Shown: one piece after another, positions 21,766-34,331 of the stretch | Layout of the letters: every line of letters starts with the position of its first letter | Position numbering within the stretch: position 1 is the first letter of the stretch | Source of the DNA: Mantis religiosa | Taxonomy: Eukaryota; Arthropoda; Insecta; Mantodea; Mantidae | DNA length: 64,000 nt | Direction of reading: 5' to 3' | NCBI GenBank assembly: GCA_030765055.1 | Contig: JAUKNK010000057.1 | Location: 2,984,001 to 3,048,000, forward strand | Program-made: the position numbers and the translations under genes | The notes under the pieces: generated by a model | Databases searched by the model: none | What the model saw: the letters and a program-made list of their open reading frames with translations, nothing else | Told to the model about the DNA's origin: nothing

Positions 21766-23714
21766 TATGTACTTCTGTTGCAAAGTTTCATAATGCCATG
21801 TTCAAATGTCTGATTTCAAGTCTCAACAATGCTTTATGTTCAACTAACAAGTAAAGCATTTGGACTGTGACAAACATATTTGTATGAAAGATGAAAGATT
21901 GGTTACAGGATCATTACGTACCTCTCAATGTGCTGTTGGGTATTGTTCTGTAAAACTCTGCAATCATGCTCTATATATCACTGTAACTCCGTTCTAGGTG
22001 CCATACATAATGAAGATATCTTAGTATAAATGTAAATGGGGACTTTCAGTAAAATGCTCTCAGCAATATGATGACTACAAAATGCACAGTGAAGAAAAGT
22101 AGAACACATTTTATATTTGCACACCACGTCAATTACACTGTTGAAGTTGTCCACTGGTTCACCAATATCGCAGTCAGCATTCTGCCACACGTAGTGAAAT
22201 AGTGGTCTATATAGCGCCGCAGATAACTGATAGTAAGTGACAGTGCAAATTCATGATAAAGAATCTGTTATGCAGTTTTGGCTGCATATTACCAAAATTG
22301 TAAGATCAAAGGACCAAGTTAGACTTAAACCTTAATAATGATTGTTTAAAGAATTCCTACAGTACATAAATGACGCATCTGCTGAATCCATTGTGGTAGA
22401 CTTCTGCTAGAAGTATCCAGATGGACATTATATGTCATTAGCTGCTGGAAAGATGGGACCAGTATATTATTTTTGTACCTTTCTGCAAAAGTTGGACACA
22501 CATTATTCAGCATTCATTTACTGTGCACGATACGCTGATTTTTGTATCATCAAAGGGATACTAATGAACAATATTTCCTTTATCAATTGTGTTGTGATGG
22601 AATGTGTCCATATAATTGAAACCGTTCTTTGTCATGGAACATTATTAGTCATTAATTGATTGTTCTATCAACATTTCTTATATTTCAGTTACACAGACTT
22701 ACCTGACTAGTGGTCATTGAGTAAATCCTAGACAACTGTAACCTTATATGATTTGAGTTTTAAAAGTTCTGTTGGTTTCTGTACCGAAAGTTCTGAAATG
22801 TTAGTTTCTTGTACAAGGAACCTGAAAGATTTTTGTGGTAGCTATTCTACATTTTGCTGATTGTGTCTAAATGTTACTGCCTAAGTGCATGAGGATTTAA
22901 GCCTCATTTGATATTGAGAGCGATCCTGCCTCCCGGAATTAATTTACAAGCAAATTTAGAGATTGGCTATAATTGCTATATGTGCATGTGCTTCTGCCAA
23001 TCCTCGGACACACACTGCAAGCCATCCTTCAACTTCTTCACGACAGCCTCCAAAGTAGCAAAATACTTCCTCCTGATTTCCTTTTACAGACAGGTAAAGA
23101 CCTGTAATGATGACATTGAGGTATGCATCTCAACCAGACTTAGTAGTTGTATACACACTTCCACCTCCATCATCTTTTGTACTGGAGTCAGTAATCTTGG
23201 CACTCACCTTACACAGACATGTCTCATATTTAATTGATTATGCAGAATTGGTAAAACACTGCTATGGGAACTCTGTAACATGTCTACAAGACTGTCAGTT
23301 CTAATTGTCAGGTCTTCACAAACAAGAATGTCAGCCTTGTTATGTTTGCCAGAGTACCTAGCCCACCTTACTTTGTTATAGAATCACGGCATTCGCTCAT
23401 TATCTTGAACATTATCACCATATGCCTCCTGCTGCATTCTCTAAGTTTCCCTGTCGGATTTCTGCAAACAAAAGCAAAGCTTTAATGCAGTGTGTTGCTC
23501 TTTGCGTAACTCTCCATTCTCCCTGTAGGCTTCTGATGAACTGACCTAATTCGTTTGTTCTCTATGTACAAATGCATGGGCAAGTGAGTGTGTACTTTGT
23601 CTACCAATCAGAGCTAATCCATTGTCATCATGTGAAGTTGTTTCTGCAGTTCTGCCATTGTTGTGTGCAACAACAAAGAGTTGCTCTCAGACCTTATTGA
23701 CTCACCCTCCCATG
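21766..23714. other. No recognisable gene
   Basis: The part from about 22910 to 23710 is less AT-rich and polypyrimidine-rich, but no frame is open for long and no motif is visible. Confidence 0.5.
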
Positions 23715-23790
23715 ACCCTCTCATGAACATTACATTTCAGTTCCTCTACAAGGAGACATGGAAGTGTCCTCTTGCCTCAGAAGTGTCATA

Positions 23791-23827
<37 letters not shown>

Positions 23828-23828
23828 G
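23791..23828. repeat. (TTG)n microsatellite, the (CAA)n tail of a LINE
   Basis: About 12 perfect TTG units. On the minus strand this is a (CAA)n run directly after the end of the LINE ORF, so it is best read as the LINE's 3' tail. Confidence 0.85.
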
Positions 23829-24275
23829 ACTAATGGCACTGGGGATTAGTTGATTTGCATCATTTTCCCCCTAGCTTCCCAATATAAAGCCTGTAGGTTC
23901 CCACATTTGAGACCATTACATTTGTCCAAATGGTGTTTGTTCATGATGACATCCTCTTTACAGATAGTACATTTGGGTGTAGGTATGTAGTGTATTTTAT
24001 AAAGGTGTTCTGAAAGACAATCATGGCCAGTTTCCATTCTAAATAGGACCACTGCAGTTTTTCTTGGAAATTTTTGTATGTCAGTTTTGTCTCCAATGTT
24101 ATAATCCTTGTCTTTTAGTTTATCTTCTTCATCAAGTTTTTGCTGACTTTTAAAATGTAGCTTAATGTTGTTTAATTGTTTATTAATTTCAGTTTGTCTT
24201 ACGGGTTTTATATTTTGTATTGTACCTTTTTCTGCTAGTTGGTCAGCGTGTTCATTACACACATGTTTACATCCT
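23829..24275 (-). pseudogene. LINE 3' fragment: RNase H end and Cys/His tail
   Basis: An open 138-residue segment (23846-24262). NEHADQLAEKGT is the final acidic motif of a LINE RNase H domain; further on, FRMETGHDCLSEHLYKI is followed by the Cys/His group CTICKEDVIMNKHHLDKC, and the end reads YWEARGKMMQIN-stop. This arrangement is usual for I/LOA/R1-type LINEs with an RNase H domain. The same architecture appears at 53.8-54.6 kb. It is 5'-truncated and dead, although this segment happens to be open. Confidence 0.85.
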
Positions 24276-24420
24276 TATTGTTTTCTAACATCATCAACTG
24301 TATTTCACTTTATTACTACTGAGTCAGCTACTTGTTTCTCAACTGCTAAATTCTACTCTATACACAATTACTCAGATTAACACATTTGATTATAAATACA
24401 CATATATGTAACTTAAATTA

Positions 24421-25165
24421 AAGCATATAGATTATTTATAATATATATTGGGAGAAGTATTTTATTTAGCTGGAAAATTGCCATATTAAATAAATTATTA
24501 TTAGCAAATGCATAATCAAATAATTATCATGTGCATCTTCATTCAGATTTATCCATCTGGTTCACACATTCATAGCATTTGTTTTTCCTTTGTTTCTTTG
24601 CTCATATCTCAGGTACCAGCCTGAGCAAAGTACATGGACGTTCAACATGTCATATATTTGTGGCACATGCAGCATATTCATAATACATCTACCACTACTA
24701 GTACTCTGGTACCTTTATTGCCTTTTTGTTACATTATATATTAAAAAATTAAAATCTATGAACCATCACATTTCAAGCATTAATCTCAGACCATTACTGT
24801 AGGTCAATATGTAAATAATCAAAATACCTTATATCTGACCTAACTATTGTTAATGGGGCATTAATGAATATTTAAATATATGCAAATTGAGTATGTAAGA
24901 ATTACTGTAGATCCTTGTTAAAATTTCCTGTTTGGGATTACTTAATTTTTTTCAAGTAGAATGGAAGATCACTATAAATTTTTATTGCACTATATTAATA
25001 CTGTCGGAACAGTTTTGTACCATTTGTTGGTCTAGGTACACTGCCTGCATTATTTATGCTTTAAGTCATGAAGAACAGGAAAATAGCTAAACAAAATATA
25101 GGGTACTGGATATTATGTTTTTCTTTTTTTTTAATTTACGTCCTCATATTGGATGGAAACTATGT
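24421..25165. other. No recognisable feature
   Basis: AT-rich; no motif in any frame. Confidence 0.5.
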
Positions 25166-25169
25166 TACT

Positions 25170-25815
25170 CTTATTGTCATTACCTTATGTATCAAGATGA
25201 TAGTGTAAATGTTCAAAGTGTGCCCCATTGTACTGTAGGCAGTGTTCATAATGATCACAGAGATTTTCCAACATCTTCTGGAACACAGTTTGCTGCAGAG
25301 TCCCGAAGAATGAAACAATCTTCTGACGTAATGCAGACACAGTTTGGGATAGATCTGAGCAACTTTCTCCTTTAACATTCTCCAGATGTAAGCATCAGGT
25401 GCTGTGACAGCGGGGTAATATGATGGGTAGGGGAACAGAGCCCTTCGGGAAGCTACTCGTCCTGAAAAGGTTTCGTGCAGCATAGCCATAGATTGTCAAG
25501 TGGTGTGGCAGGTCGCCCCATCTTATTGGACCACTGTCTATTCATCTGCATGTTCCTGGCACGACAAAACCTTCTTAGATCCTGAATAAGTGGCACAATT
25601 ACTATGTTCCTATGTTACAGGCCTACCAGACCTTCCCTTGCGTTGACTACCCATACGATGAAATTTTTTAACAACAGATAGCATAACTGTTGCTAGGTGG
25701 TGGCTTATTGACGTATTCATGATAGCGTTCCACCACTAACTTTAAACTTGCCTTGCCTTGATAACCATTTCCATATCAGCGAAAATAATACTCCACTATA
25801 AACACTTTTTCTTTG
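25170..25815 (-). pseudogene. DUF4817/mariner-like transposase relic
   Basis: The minus strand reads FHRMGSQRKGRSGRPVT in the helix-turn-helix part, then after a large deletion DGATCHTT and ETFSGRVASRR, followed by PAVTAPDAYIWRMLKEKV. In insects this combination is typical of Tc1/mariner-related transposases with a DUF4817 N-terminus: DGA..HT is around the second catalytic Asp and the PAVTAPDAY.W block around the third acidic residue. The middle is missing and several stops are present. Confidence 0.75.
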
Positions 25816-26217
25816 TCACAAGATCCGTTCTTACTTCCAGTCACAAAACAGAACGTTCTATACACAACTAATTATACATCTTGGCAATTTAACAACATGC
25901 AGACCCTCAGGTATATGCATGCACACTGAACAAAATTGAGTACTGTATACATACGGTGCATACCGTATTTACCAGTAAGAATAATTATTTGAGTTTTAGA
26001 ATTTTTGTATTCTTTACTGTTTTTATCTTCTCTTTTTTCATATTCTAAAATAATGTTAGTTTCTATCCTGATATGTTGTAATTCTTCAAAAATGTGTAAA
26101 TCATTTTTTAGTACTTTATTTTTCATCTTACCCCATAAATAACTCTTGTAAACATAGATCAACCTGGCTTTAAACCTTTATTAATGGTTCTATAAAATAG
26201 AATTCTGCTGCAAATAT
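25816..26217. other. No recognisable feature
   Basis: AT-rich spacer up to the gypsy copy 2 LTR. Confidence 0.5.
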
Positions 26218-26729
26218 TGTGACTTTGTGGATTCGTGAAATTAAAAGTCCAACTGCACAAACTCAAAATGTTCTTTATTTCCACCGAATGACAGTTGGAA
26301 CACTTGCCAATTACACAGAATTATGTAGTTCACACAATTACAATTCACCAGTTCGTCTGTCACAGGTCCACTCTACACTCACAATTACTTACAACTCCTC
26401 TCATAAACATACCCAGTCTTCCAGTCCGTTCACTAGCACAGCGCTCCTCTGGCTGTTCGTCGAGAACTGAACTGAGCTCTTGGTCGAATCGTGCTTCTAT
26501 TTATAGGTGGCTAAATGTTTCTGGAGAATTCTTCACCATGGAGAGGGAAAGATATTCCAGAGATGTCACATTCTTTCAGGCGGCAGGAGGAAGGGGAAGA
26601 GATGGCTAGTGATGTTTTTCCAACCATCCCCTCGTTAGCGCTACAAGATAAATGGGTAGGCATGGCCTGAAAGGTTCCTGTCCCATACCCAGCTGCCAGT
26701 TGGTCCTGCCGTCCGTTAATAGGGTGACA
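26218..26729 (-). repeat. 3' LTR of gypsy copy 2
   Basis: 512 bp, on the minus strand TGTCACCC...AAGTCACA. The purine-rich tract TTGAGGAGGGAGCAG immediately precedes it on that strand. It matches the LTR ends of copies 1 and 3 and is the most complete LTR of the family here. Confidence 0.9.
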
Positions 26730-26740
26730 CTGCTCCCTCC

Positions 26741-29124
26741 TCAAAGCTGGTCATCCCGAACAGCACCATCGTAGTGGGCCAGGCGATCCAGGTGTACTAC
26801 CAACATTTTTCCTCGGGGCACCATCTGGATGTGGTAGACTTCGTCGTTAATCCTCTTCACCTCTCGCCTTCTGGATGTTCTGGCGAGCCATCTCATGCAT
26901 ATCTACCAGGTTCTCCACATACTCGGTTGCTGACTGTATCGCTTCCGGAGGGCTTCCAAAAGCCAGATCGCAGGGGAGACGTAACTCTCGGCCGAATATT
27001 AAGCTGGCTGGCGTCATTCCAGTTGTGTCGTGTGTAGACGAGCGGTAGGCCAGCAGGAACAGTGGCACCTTGATGTCCCAGTCTCGCTGATGGCTGGCCC
27101 CGACCTTCCTCAGATGTTCCTCTAAGGTCTTGATGTATCTTTCGACCATGCCATCTGACTGGGGATGTAGAGGCGTTGTGCGGGTCTTGTTCACCCCAAG
27201 CCTTTGTAGTGCCTCCTTCATTACGTTGGACTCAAAATTGGTACCCTGATCACTGTGCCGCTCTAACGGCACCACAAATCGGCAGAACACTTGCTCCACA
27301 AGGCAGTCTGTGATTGTCTTTGCCTCCTGGTTCAGGATGGCATACACCTCCAGCCACTTGGTGAAGTAGTCCACGACCACCATCAGATACTTGTTTCCTG
27401 GGTCGTACACTGGGAACGGTCCAGCTATGTCAATGGCGATTCGTTCGAATGGCGCTCTGATGTTGTACTGCTGCATGCGACCCCGGCTCCTAGACTGGGC
27501 GCCGTGACTCGCCGCGCACACATGACATTGATGGCACCATCTCTCAGCGTCTGCTGGTAGCCTCAGCCAGTAGTAGAGCTGCCGAAGTTTCTCAATCGTT
27601 CGGTTCACTTCCATGTGTCCTCCTGAAGTACTGGCATGCACTTCCTTCAAGACTTCCAGGAGCTTACCCTGGGGAAGTACCAACTGTTCTCTATGCGTCT
27701 TCCCATCGGGTGATTCCCATACCCGGAACAGCACACCCTCTCTGATCATCAACAAGTCCCATTGGGTCCAATACGACTTGTACGTGGCGCTCCTCGTAAA
27801 GATGTCCTCCCAGGTTGGTCTTGTCCCTGCCTCCACTTCCCTCAAGAGCAGCCCCAAGTCTGCGTGTGCCAGCTGCTCCCTCCTCAGGCCAGTGCTATCC
27901 CAGCCATCTGCAGGCACTGCCGTGACTACTCGGACTGCTGCGGCACGCTCATCTTCCACTCTAGTGCACTGGCCGCACTCTTCTGGACAGGGTCTTTGGG
28001 ACATAGCGTCTGTGTTACCGTGGCTCTTTCCTCTGTGATGTTCCGAGGTGAAGTCGTACTCCTGCAGCCTCTGGATCCAACATGCTGTCTGACCTTCCAG
28101 GTTCTTAAAGCTCAATAGCCAGGTTAGGGCGGAATGGTCAGTCCTCAAGTGGAAAGGCTGACCATACAGGTACTTCTGGAAGTGCTCCAAGGTCTTTACT
28201 ACCGCCAGTAACTCTTGCCGGGTGGTGCAGTAGTTCTTCTCTGCCTTGGATAGCGTCTTGCAGTAGTAGGCTATCACCCGCTCATGGCTGTCCTGGATCT
28301 GCGATAGGACATCTCCAATGCAATTCTCGCTGGCGTTGGTGTCCACAATGAAGGTGCCACCTGGTTGTGGGAAACCCAAATTTGGAGCACTGCACAGGTT
28401 CTTCTTCAGGTGCAGGAAAGCGTCTTCTGCATCCTTCATACAAACATAAGGCCAGTGTTCCTCTGTCAGGTGGGTGAGGGGATTGGCGATATTGGAGAAC
28501 CCCTTTATGAAGCGTGGGTAATAACTGCACAGCCCCAGGAAACTATGCAACTCTTTCTTATCTTTTGGGCGAGGCCAATCTCTCACAGCATGTGTCTTCT
28601 CCGAATCTGTGGCCACTCCGGTTGCTGAGACTATGTGGCCCAAGTAGTTAACTTCCTTGCAGAAGAGCTGCCAGTTCGCGTTCAGCTTCAAGTTGGTCGC
28701 CTGCAGTCTGATTCTCGAGATGGTCTTCAAAAGTCGTCCCGACGATGACGATGTCATCCAGGTATAGCAGGCAAGCGTCGTAAGTCAGCCCTCTCATCAT
28801 TGACTCCATGAGGCGTTGGAAGGTAGCTGGTGTGTTGAAGTGGCCAAAGGGCATAACTGTGAACTGTCAAAGCCCTTGGCCTGTCGAGAATGCAGTCTTC
28901 TCTTTGTCTCTTGGGTCTAGAGCTACCTTCCAGTAGCCGTATTTCAGCTCCAGGGTTGAGAACCACTGTGTGCCAGCTAGCGTGTCCAGGGTGTCGTCAA
29001 TCCGGGATAAGGGTAAACAGTCCTTCCGGGTGACAGCGTTCAGCCATGCAGAAGCGTAGTTCGCCATTCTTCTGGCCCTCACGCAGCCGCCAGTTGGTTG
29101 CGCCTTCCGATAATTGGGTGTCAA
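26741..29124 (-). pseudogene. pol: Ty3/gypsy copy 2: RT, RNase H and integrase, 5'-truncated
   Basis: Domain order on the minus strand: RT from about 29080 (AVTRKDCLPLSRIDDTLDTL, FSTLELKYGYW, YLDDIVIV), RNase H and integrase within the 636-residue open segment 26847-28757 (DTNASENCIGDVLSQ; RTDHSALTWLL; integrase HHCC with CHQCHVCAA; AIDIAGPFP, HSDQGTNFES and GMVERYIK as the three acidic positions). Damage: several codons missing and a frame change around FCVDY; the first RT Asp is Glu; a TGA replaces Trp after GQGL; a frame change near 28700; and about 150 bp missing after NIQKA near 26866. No gag or 5' LTR is present; the copy ends abruptly at 29124. Confidence 0.93.
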
Positions 29125-29139
29125 TATAATGATTCCAAT

Positions 29140-29395
29140 GTGTAAGGACTATGTTACAATGAAGCACAAAAGTAATATAATTTTGATTCAAACTAATACT
29201 CAATGCGTTTCATTAGGATCTTCCTAACATCAGCTGTTGTCAGTGTTGGTTTGGTGTACTCATTGGAGGAGATAGGTGCCTCTGTCGGTCGGTATCTTGA
29301 TGAAGTTGAAGTTTGGGTTTTCTTCAAAGGTATTGTTGAAATTAAACAATTTTCTTTCATATTTCTTTATGAAGATTTTTTCCCACGAGATTAAT
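29140..29395 (-). pseudogene. Penelope-like 3' scrap
   Basis: The minus strand reads SWEKIFIKKYERKLFNFN, similar in placement and sequence to the VWEKIFINKNRHRVMNF end of the GIY-YIG nuclease in copies 1 and 2. Only the last part of the ORF and some 3' sequence remain. This is a weak call based on one block. Confidence 0.45.
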
Positions 29396-30052
29396 GCAGC
29401 TGGACCTTGTACACTTATGTAAATGAATATCAGAAAATACTGGACAACAAAATTTAGCCTTTATGGAAACAAAAATACTGGACTTTAATGTCTTTTTTTT
29501 TTTCATGTTGAATACGAATATGGCAATATGATTTTCAGATGTTGTCTGGTTTTCTTGTAACAACAATAATTATGATTTTAGAATTAAGCCAGTACAAACA
29601 ATATCTTCTTAAATATGGTACATTTGCCATCGCTTACCTCAGTTACAAACGTCTCATTTCAGCTTCTCTGCATATCTAATATCAGGGTTTATGGAATCTA
29701 TACCAAGCATTATTATGCGAACTTCATTTTTAAATCAAATTACACAAATCAGTTTACAAATTTGGCAGATATCATCTACTTGCTACCATAACAAAGTAAC
29801 TAAACCCACAGATTACTGGATTCCCATAACCTTACATCTCATCTATCAAAAAATAGTATTTTTTTACTTTATTTCTACTCCCACTAAGAAACACTGTTTC
29901 CTACAATTTTAAATTTCCTCTTCCACAACTAGCATCATCTGCTAAAGGGACTGGTATCAGTAGATGGAGCTGGTCCGTCAGTTCCAGATATCCTGGTTAT
30001 CATCTCTCCTGCTCTACATAATAATTTGTATCTGTCCTGTCTGATTCACTCA
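29396..30052. other. No recognisable feature
   Basis: AT-rich; no motif. Confidence 0.5.
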
Positions 30053-30298
30053 TTAGCAATCACCTCACAAGTTTGATATGAAGAGTTTCCTTTTAACTTA
30101 GAAATTACAGGAGGTACTATCACAACACTCAGATATACATATGACAGCATCACAGTACTTTACAGCATATTGTACACAGGGGACAGATGATTCACATGGC
30201 ATACTGCATCATGTAACAAGAGCGATATGTTTACTGAATATAGGAGCTGGAAAGAGACAGAAAAGGAGGAGGGTTATGCCAACACATTTATTTTAAAA
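30053..30298 (-). repeat. Dispersed repeat, unsplit copy
   Basis: The reverse complement aligns to 4130-4224 followed directly by 6061-6185, showing the undisturbed form of the repeat that the hAT element split. Possibly a small non-autonomous element; no inverted ends were seen. Confidence 0.7.
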
Positions 30299-30299
30299 T

Positions 30300-30366
30300 A
30301 AGTCATTTTGCTTGAGCAGACTTTTACATTTCTTAATACAAAGCAATCACAGCTAAGTTTTCATTG
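30300..30366 (+). repeat. Short segment shared with 2444-2490 (opposite strand)
   Basis: ATTTCTTAATACAAAGCAAT and the preceding CATTTTG..T.AG.AGACTTTTA match the reverse complement of 2444-2490 with a few differences. It lies next to the dispersed repeat. Confidence 0.55.
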
Positions 30367-31550
30367 CATGACTTTTATTTGTTTTCTCTAACTGGATCTT
30401 CTTTTCAGAAACAAAGAAATTTTGTTTGAAATACATTAGTGTGTCTGCTGTATCTAATTGTTAACTCCATTTCGCACTTATGCTTTCCTTTAAACTTAAT
30501 AAAGATGATAGTTTTATATCTTCAAAGCAAATTTGAACTTTTTGAATGTGTTATTAACAATGTCTCTTTATTTGCTGATGTCACTTTTCTGATATAAGTC
30601 CACCAGTATCATGTGCAAAGAGCACATCTGTTGGCTCCTTACTGAAATTAAATGTGAATAGCTGTTAAAACATAACAATGGCTCAAACATAGATACTTAG
30701 TGACAATTTTATGCTAGATTTCAAATCATATCTAATTTATTGAGGTTTCTTGGAGGTTATGAAATATTTATATTACTTAATAGAGATCTCATTAAAACCA
30801 TGAAGTTCTAACTATTGATGAAGAGGTTGTCAAATACCATAGCTAAATCACAGAAAGTTTGTAACGGTAGTTCTATTTTATCCAAGGCTTTTACTAATTC
30901 TAAAGTTTGCATGTATGTATAACTAAAACCGAACTAGGATGATAGGAGAATATTGTTTAGCTTTATGTATGCTTTAACCATTGTATACTTCATTATTTTA
31001 GAAAGCTCTGTCAGTAGTGGGATTGGCCTCTTATTGGAAGTCAGCATAGAGGTTCAATAGTTGTTTTTTTTTTTTTAATATTCCTGGCAAATGAACATGA
31101 ATCATATATGGGCTAAGTCTTTATGTCCCGGTAAAATAAAGGCTGAATCATCTAAAACTTGCACGTCCAATATTTCTGAAATGGACACTGTTATTGGTGT
31201 GCAGTTTTCACAGTGTTTGATAGTCAGGGGCTCATAGTTTTAGCCTATAAATAGAATTTAATAACACTTAGGTGTATTTTTATAGCAAACATACACTTTT
31301 TAAAATAGAACAATGCCTAATGACATAAAAGATCAAAAGTATGGTAAATTAGAATGTTTATGATGTTTTCCGCAGAATTGTAATGCCAATAGCTCACGAG
31401 ATATCTATTTTGTAACTTTTACACAGCGACAATTATGTGTTCCATTCAACCTGCTTAGTTGCTAGATACGATTTTGTTATGGTTTGTTTACAGATGTTTG
31501 CAGTTCATTTGTACATTGCCACATTCTAGTCAGTGATAGTTCAAGCAGTA
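30367..31550. other. No recognisable feature
   Basis: AT-rich; a T-run at 31060-31076; no coding motif. Confidence 0.5.
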
Positions 31551-31554
31551 GGTT

Positions 31555-32040
31555 GTGAATGAAGATAGGATTTACCAATGCAGAAAAAGGTGACATGCCC
31601 ATGGGGTATGGAGAGAGTAGAAGAATGTAGTTCGTTCTTGTATGGTGTTTTTTTTATTTCGTTCCAAAGGGTCCGTCTGTTAACCTCCGAATGAGGTCCA
31701 GCCTTATGGTGTATAGGGAAAGATATTCCAATATATGTCAACCATCTCTGCATTTATTTAGCAACCTCTTTAAACAGTTACATGAAAGTGCTAGTGTAAC
31801 ACCAGGAAAACATAAGAGAAACAAATAGGAGACTGGAGATGTAGGAGAAATGAATGTTTTGGCTGTTGTTAGAGTAGATTCACAAATAAGTTGCCACACA
31901 ATCACACGTGGGAGTGGAATGAGTCAGGCAAGTGTACTTTGCATTTTCCATCAACAAAGGTTCCATTTCTATCACATCTCTCTTCATCAAGAACTGCATA
32001 GAAACAATATTGAGAATTGTATTAACTCCTGAGCAAAGAG
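31555..32040 (+). pseudogene. DUF4817-type transposase N-terminal fragment
   Basis: Reads FTNAEKGDMPMGYGE near 31570, the usual start of this insect transposase group (Y..EY.DM...YG). After frame changes come VLAVVRVDSQISCHTITRGS and GMSQASVLCIFHQQRFHFYH (31853-31990), the second helix-turn-helix block (normally ..S.R.I....G.S..SV.RILH...LHPYH). The catalytic part is absent. Dead. Confidence 0.72.
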
Positions 32041-32231
32041 CCATTGTTAGAATGTTTACATCCCTGGTGTCATGGTGATGGCAAATACTAGTCAGCCCAT
32101 TCCACTATCTTAAAAGTTGTCATGGAAGAAGTGAAAAATGCAATATTTAAGCACAGTCACTGATGAAGTAGCTTTTATCTTTCTGTATTTTGTATTGTTG
32201 TGAAACCATTTGATTTCCTAAGATCTAGATG
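32041..32231. other. No recognisable feature
   Basis: Spacer before the duplicated block. Confidence 0.4.
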
Positions 32232-32633
32232 ATTTTACTTGAGTTCGAGTAATTTTAGTTTCTAGAACATTTAATTTGTGAATGGAAGGTTGTAAATGCA
32301 GTGTAAAGTCAGGTTCAGTTGAGTTGCTAGTTATGATTGTACCAGTGAGTATCAGAGTTGTTAAGAATCAGTTGGCTGGAGTAGTTGTGTCGCTAGTACT
32401 GGGTATTGGTCTGTCAGTAGTGAATGGGTAGAAATTGCATCAGTATGGGTTAGTGAATTATAATGGAACATTTGATTAATGTGCTCATTTTGTGTATTTG
32501 CAAATAGTAAAAGTGTTTGTAAGTCAGCGTTTGGATAAAAATTCTAGTGACAATGTGAGTTTCCTACACTTTACATTGTAATTCAGTCACCCAACTTTTG
32601 TCAGATAATATCATTAACTGAATCTCAACTTAG

Positions 32634-33756
32634 TACAAGGGTGGATCAAATATAAACGGGAATTCTTTTTTGAAATTTATTGTATCAACAAACAAAAATG
32701 CTCATATACAGATTACTTTTATACGTAGTGTCCTGCCTTCGATACACATTTTCTCCATTGGATTGGCAAGTTTTTGAGGTCATATGTATAGAAAGAAGGA
32801 CACATGCAGAGCCAGTATGAACCCTTGTACACTTGTGTCATCATCAAACCGCTGTCCTAGATCTTTTTTGAGTGGTCCAAAAAAGTGCTAGTCGCAGGAT
32901 TGTAAAGACGGCGTTCCAGAGGTGTCCAATGCAGTATGTGGCCTCGCATGTTCAGTGAGAAGAATGACATTTCGGATTGGCTGTTGGCTTCGCTTGTTGC
33001 AATATGCAGCTTTTGCTGAATCCAAAATGTGACAGTAATAGGCTGCATTGATTGTCCTTCATTAGTGAAGAAATGCAAAATGCCTGCGGAGTGCCAGAAA
33101 ATAGATACTAGCACCTTTCCAGCAGATGGGCATGTTCTGACCTCGACCGGACTTGCTTAGTCTCCTCGCTGTCACTCCGTGCTTGCTTTGCTTTGTGTCA
33201 TGATGAACCATGTTTCATCACAAATCACGTATCTGGCGCACAGTTTTCTATACTGGAGTTCATCTCGAATGATTAAATACTTCCATAACTTGTCCTTCTG
33301 AAAAAAAAGAACCACTTTCGGATTCCTTTATGCACCGATCTTCTTCAGTAATTTCACAAATGTGAACAATGTTATCTGCAGTAATGCTTGTCCCTGATCT
33401 GCTTCTTTGAGGTTAATTTTCTACAGTTTCTCTTCCTGCCACAAAATATTTAGCCCACTCATACACTCCAGTCTTCAAAATTATTTCTTCCCAAACTGTG
33501 TGCAGAGCTGTGTAAAACTTTCCAAAGGCTTGGTGTCCTTTTTTGCAAGAAAACTGAGAATGAGGCATTGTGTAACAGACATGTGCAGCTATTACTCAAT
33601 CATGGCCCAGCCCCATTCTCCGCAGTGTATGCATACACTGTACCCTCTCTGTAGATAACCGCCCCCCCCCAACATACTGACAAAGTTTCACCTCAAAATT
33701 ATTACCAACGACAGTGTTACATCAAACTTCCCGTTTATATTTGATATGCCCTCGTA
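32634..33756 (-). mobile_element. Mariner-type DNA transposon with both inverted repeats
   Basis: The left end (32634) reads TACAAGGGTGGATCAAATAT and the right end (33756), on the other strand, TACGAGGGCATATCAAATAT. Both then continue AAACGGGAA, giving inverted repeats of about 29 bp with four mismatches by eye. The TA at the outer edges fits the mariner TA target duplication. The length of about 1.12 kb is normal for the family. Confidence 0.85.
32690..33600 (-). pseudogene. Mariner transposase relic
   Basis: Pieces on the minus strand: VYEWAKYFVAGRETVEN and the SGTSITADNIVHICEI linker; YVICDETWF with the first catalytic Asp; SAGKVLVSIFWHSAGILHFF; ending KKDLGQRFDDDTSVQGFI and NLPIQWRKCVSKAGHYV. 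The second catalytic block, normally HQDNAPAH, is not recognisable at 32940-32990, and stops occur near 33150, 32870 and 32790. The element is therefore dead. The ends and order match mariner transposases of insects. Confidence 0.82.
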
Positions 33757-34331
33757 CCATTGAGTTGATTAATAACAATACATCACTTACTTGTTTAATC
33801 TTAAGGAAAATTGTTTGTCCTTTCTGGCATCCTTGGTTCTTGTAGTGTTAAATTAAAAAGTTGTATGACACTATATAGGATACTGTATGATTTGTTGCCC
33901 TCCGTGGATGTTTTATTACTAGAACTGTTATGCCATGCCTGCTTAATTTTAATATCACAGCAAACCTTAGAACTACAGTAACAGAATACAACTAACTATT
34001 ATATTAGTAATTGTCACATAGCAGTTTGAGTTTGCTTTGATATCTACCCATGACATTTTAAACATATTAGGAGGCTTAATGTTGGTACAGTAAGTCAGTA
34101 GCCTAGCTAGAGTGATAATAGCATTGACATAAACAGACCACTGTCAGTAGTTTGAGATCTTCACATGTCTTTGAGTTTCTTAAGTCTGGTTCAACTTTTT
34201 AAGAAGTTGTTTGTATGATAAGAGAACAGTGATATTTAGTGTGGTTTGAACAATTATTGATAGATTCATGAAGCTGATGGTTAAATTTACTTATAGTTTT
34301 TGGTATATGAAATATGATTTTTCCTTCACAG
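33757..34331. other. Presumed intron or 5' flank of zinc-finger gene A
   Basis: No motif. The last bases TTTTTCCTTCACAG are a polypyrimidine tract plus AG acceptor for the exon at 34332. Confidence 0.5.

Larger units (their letters stand above)
23715..24420 (+). repeat. Unclassified repeat, copy 2, interrupted by a LINE fragment
   Basis: Left part 23715-23790 and right part about 24280-24420 match copy 1 at 21415-21765. The 490 bp between are a LINE 3' fragment with its microsatellite tail, inserted near the position of TGTTAGG in copy 1. Confidence 0.6.

Noticed and set aside
26219..26609. ORFs on the plus strand at the gypsy copy 2 LTR
   Set aside because: They lie wholly or mostly within the LTR and read antisense to the element.
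33660..33671. Poly-C run as an assembly gap or regulatory site
   Set aside because: It is a homopolymer inside the mariner copy; nothing else supports a function.
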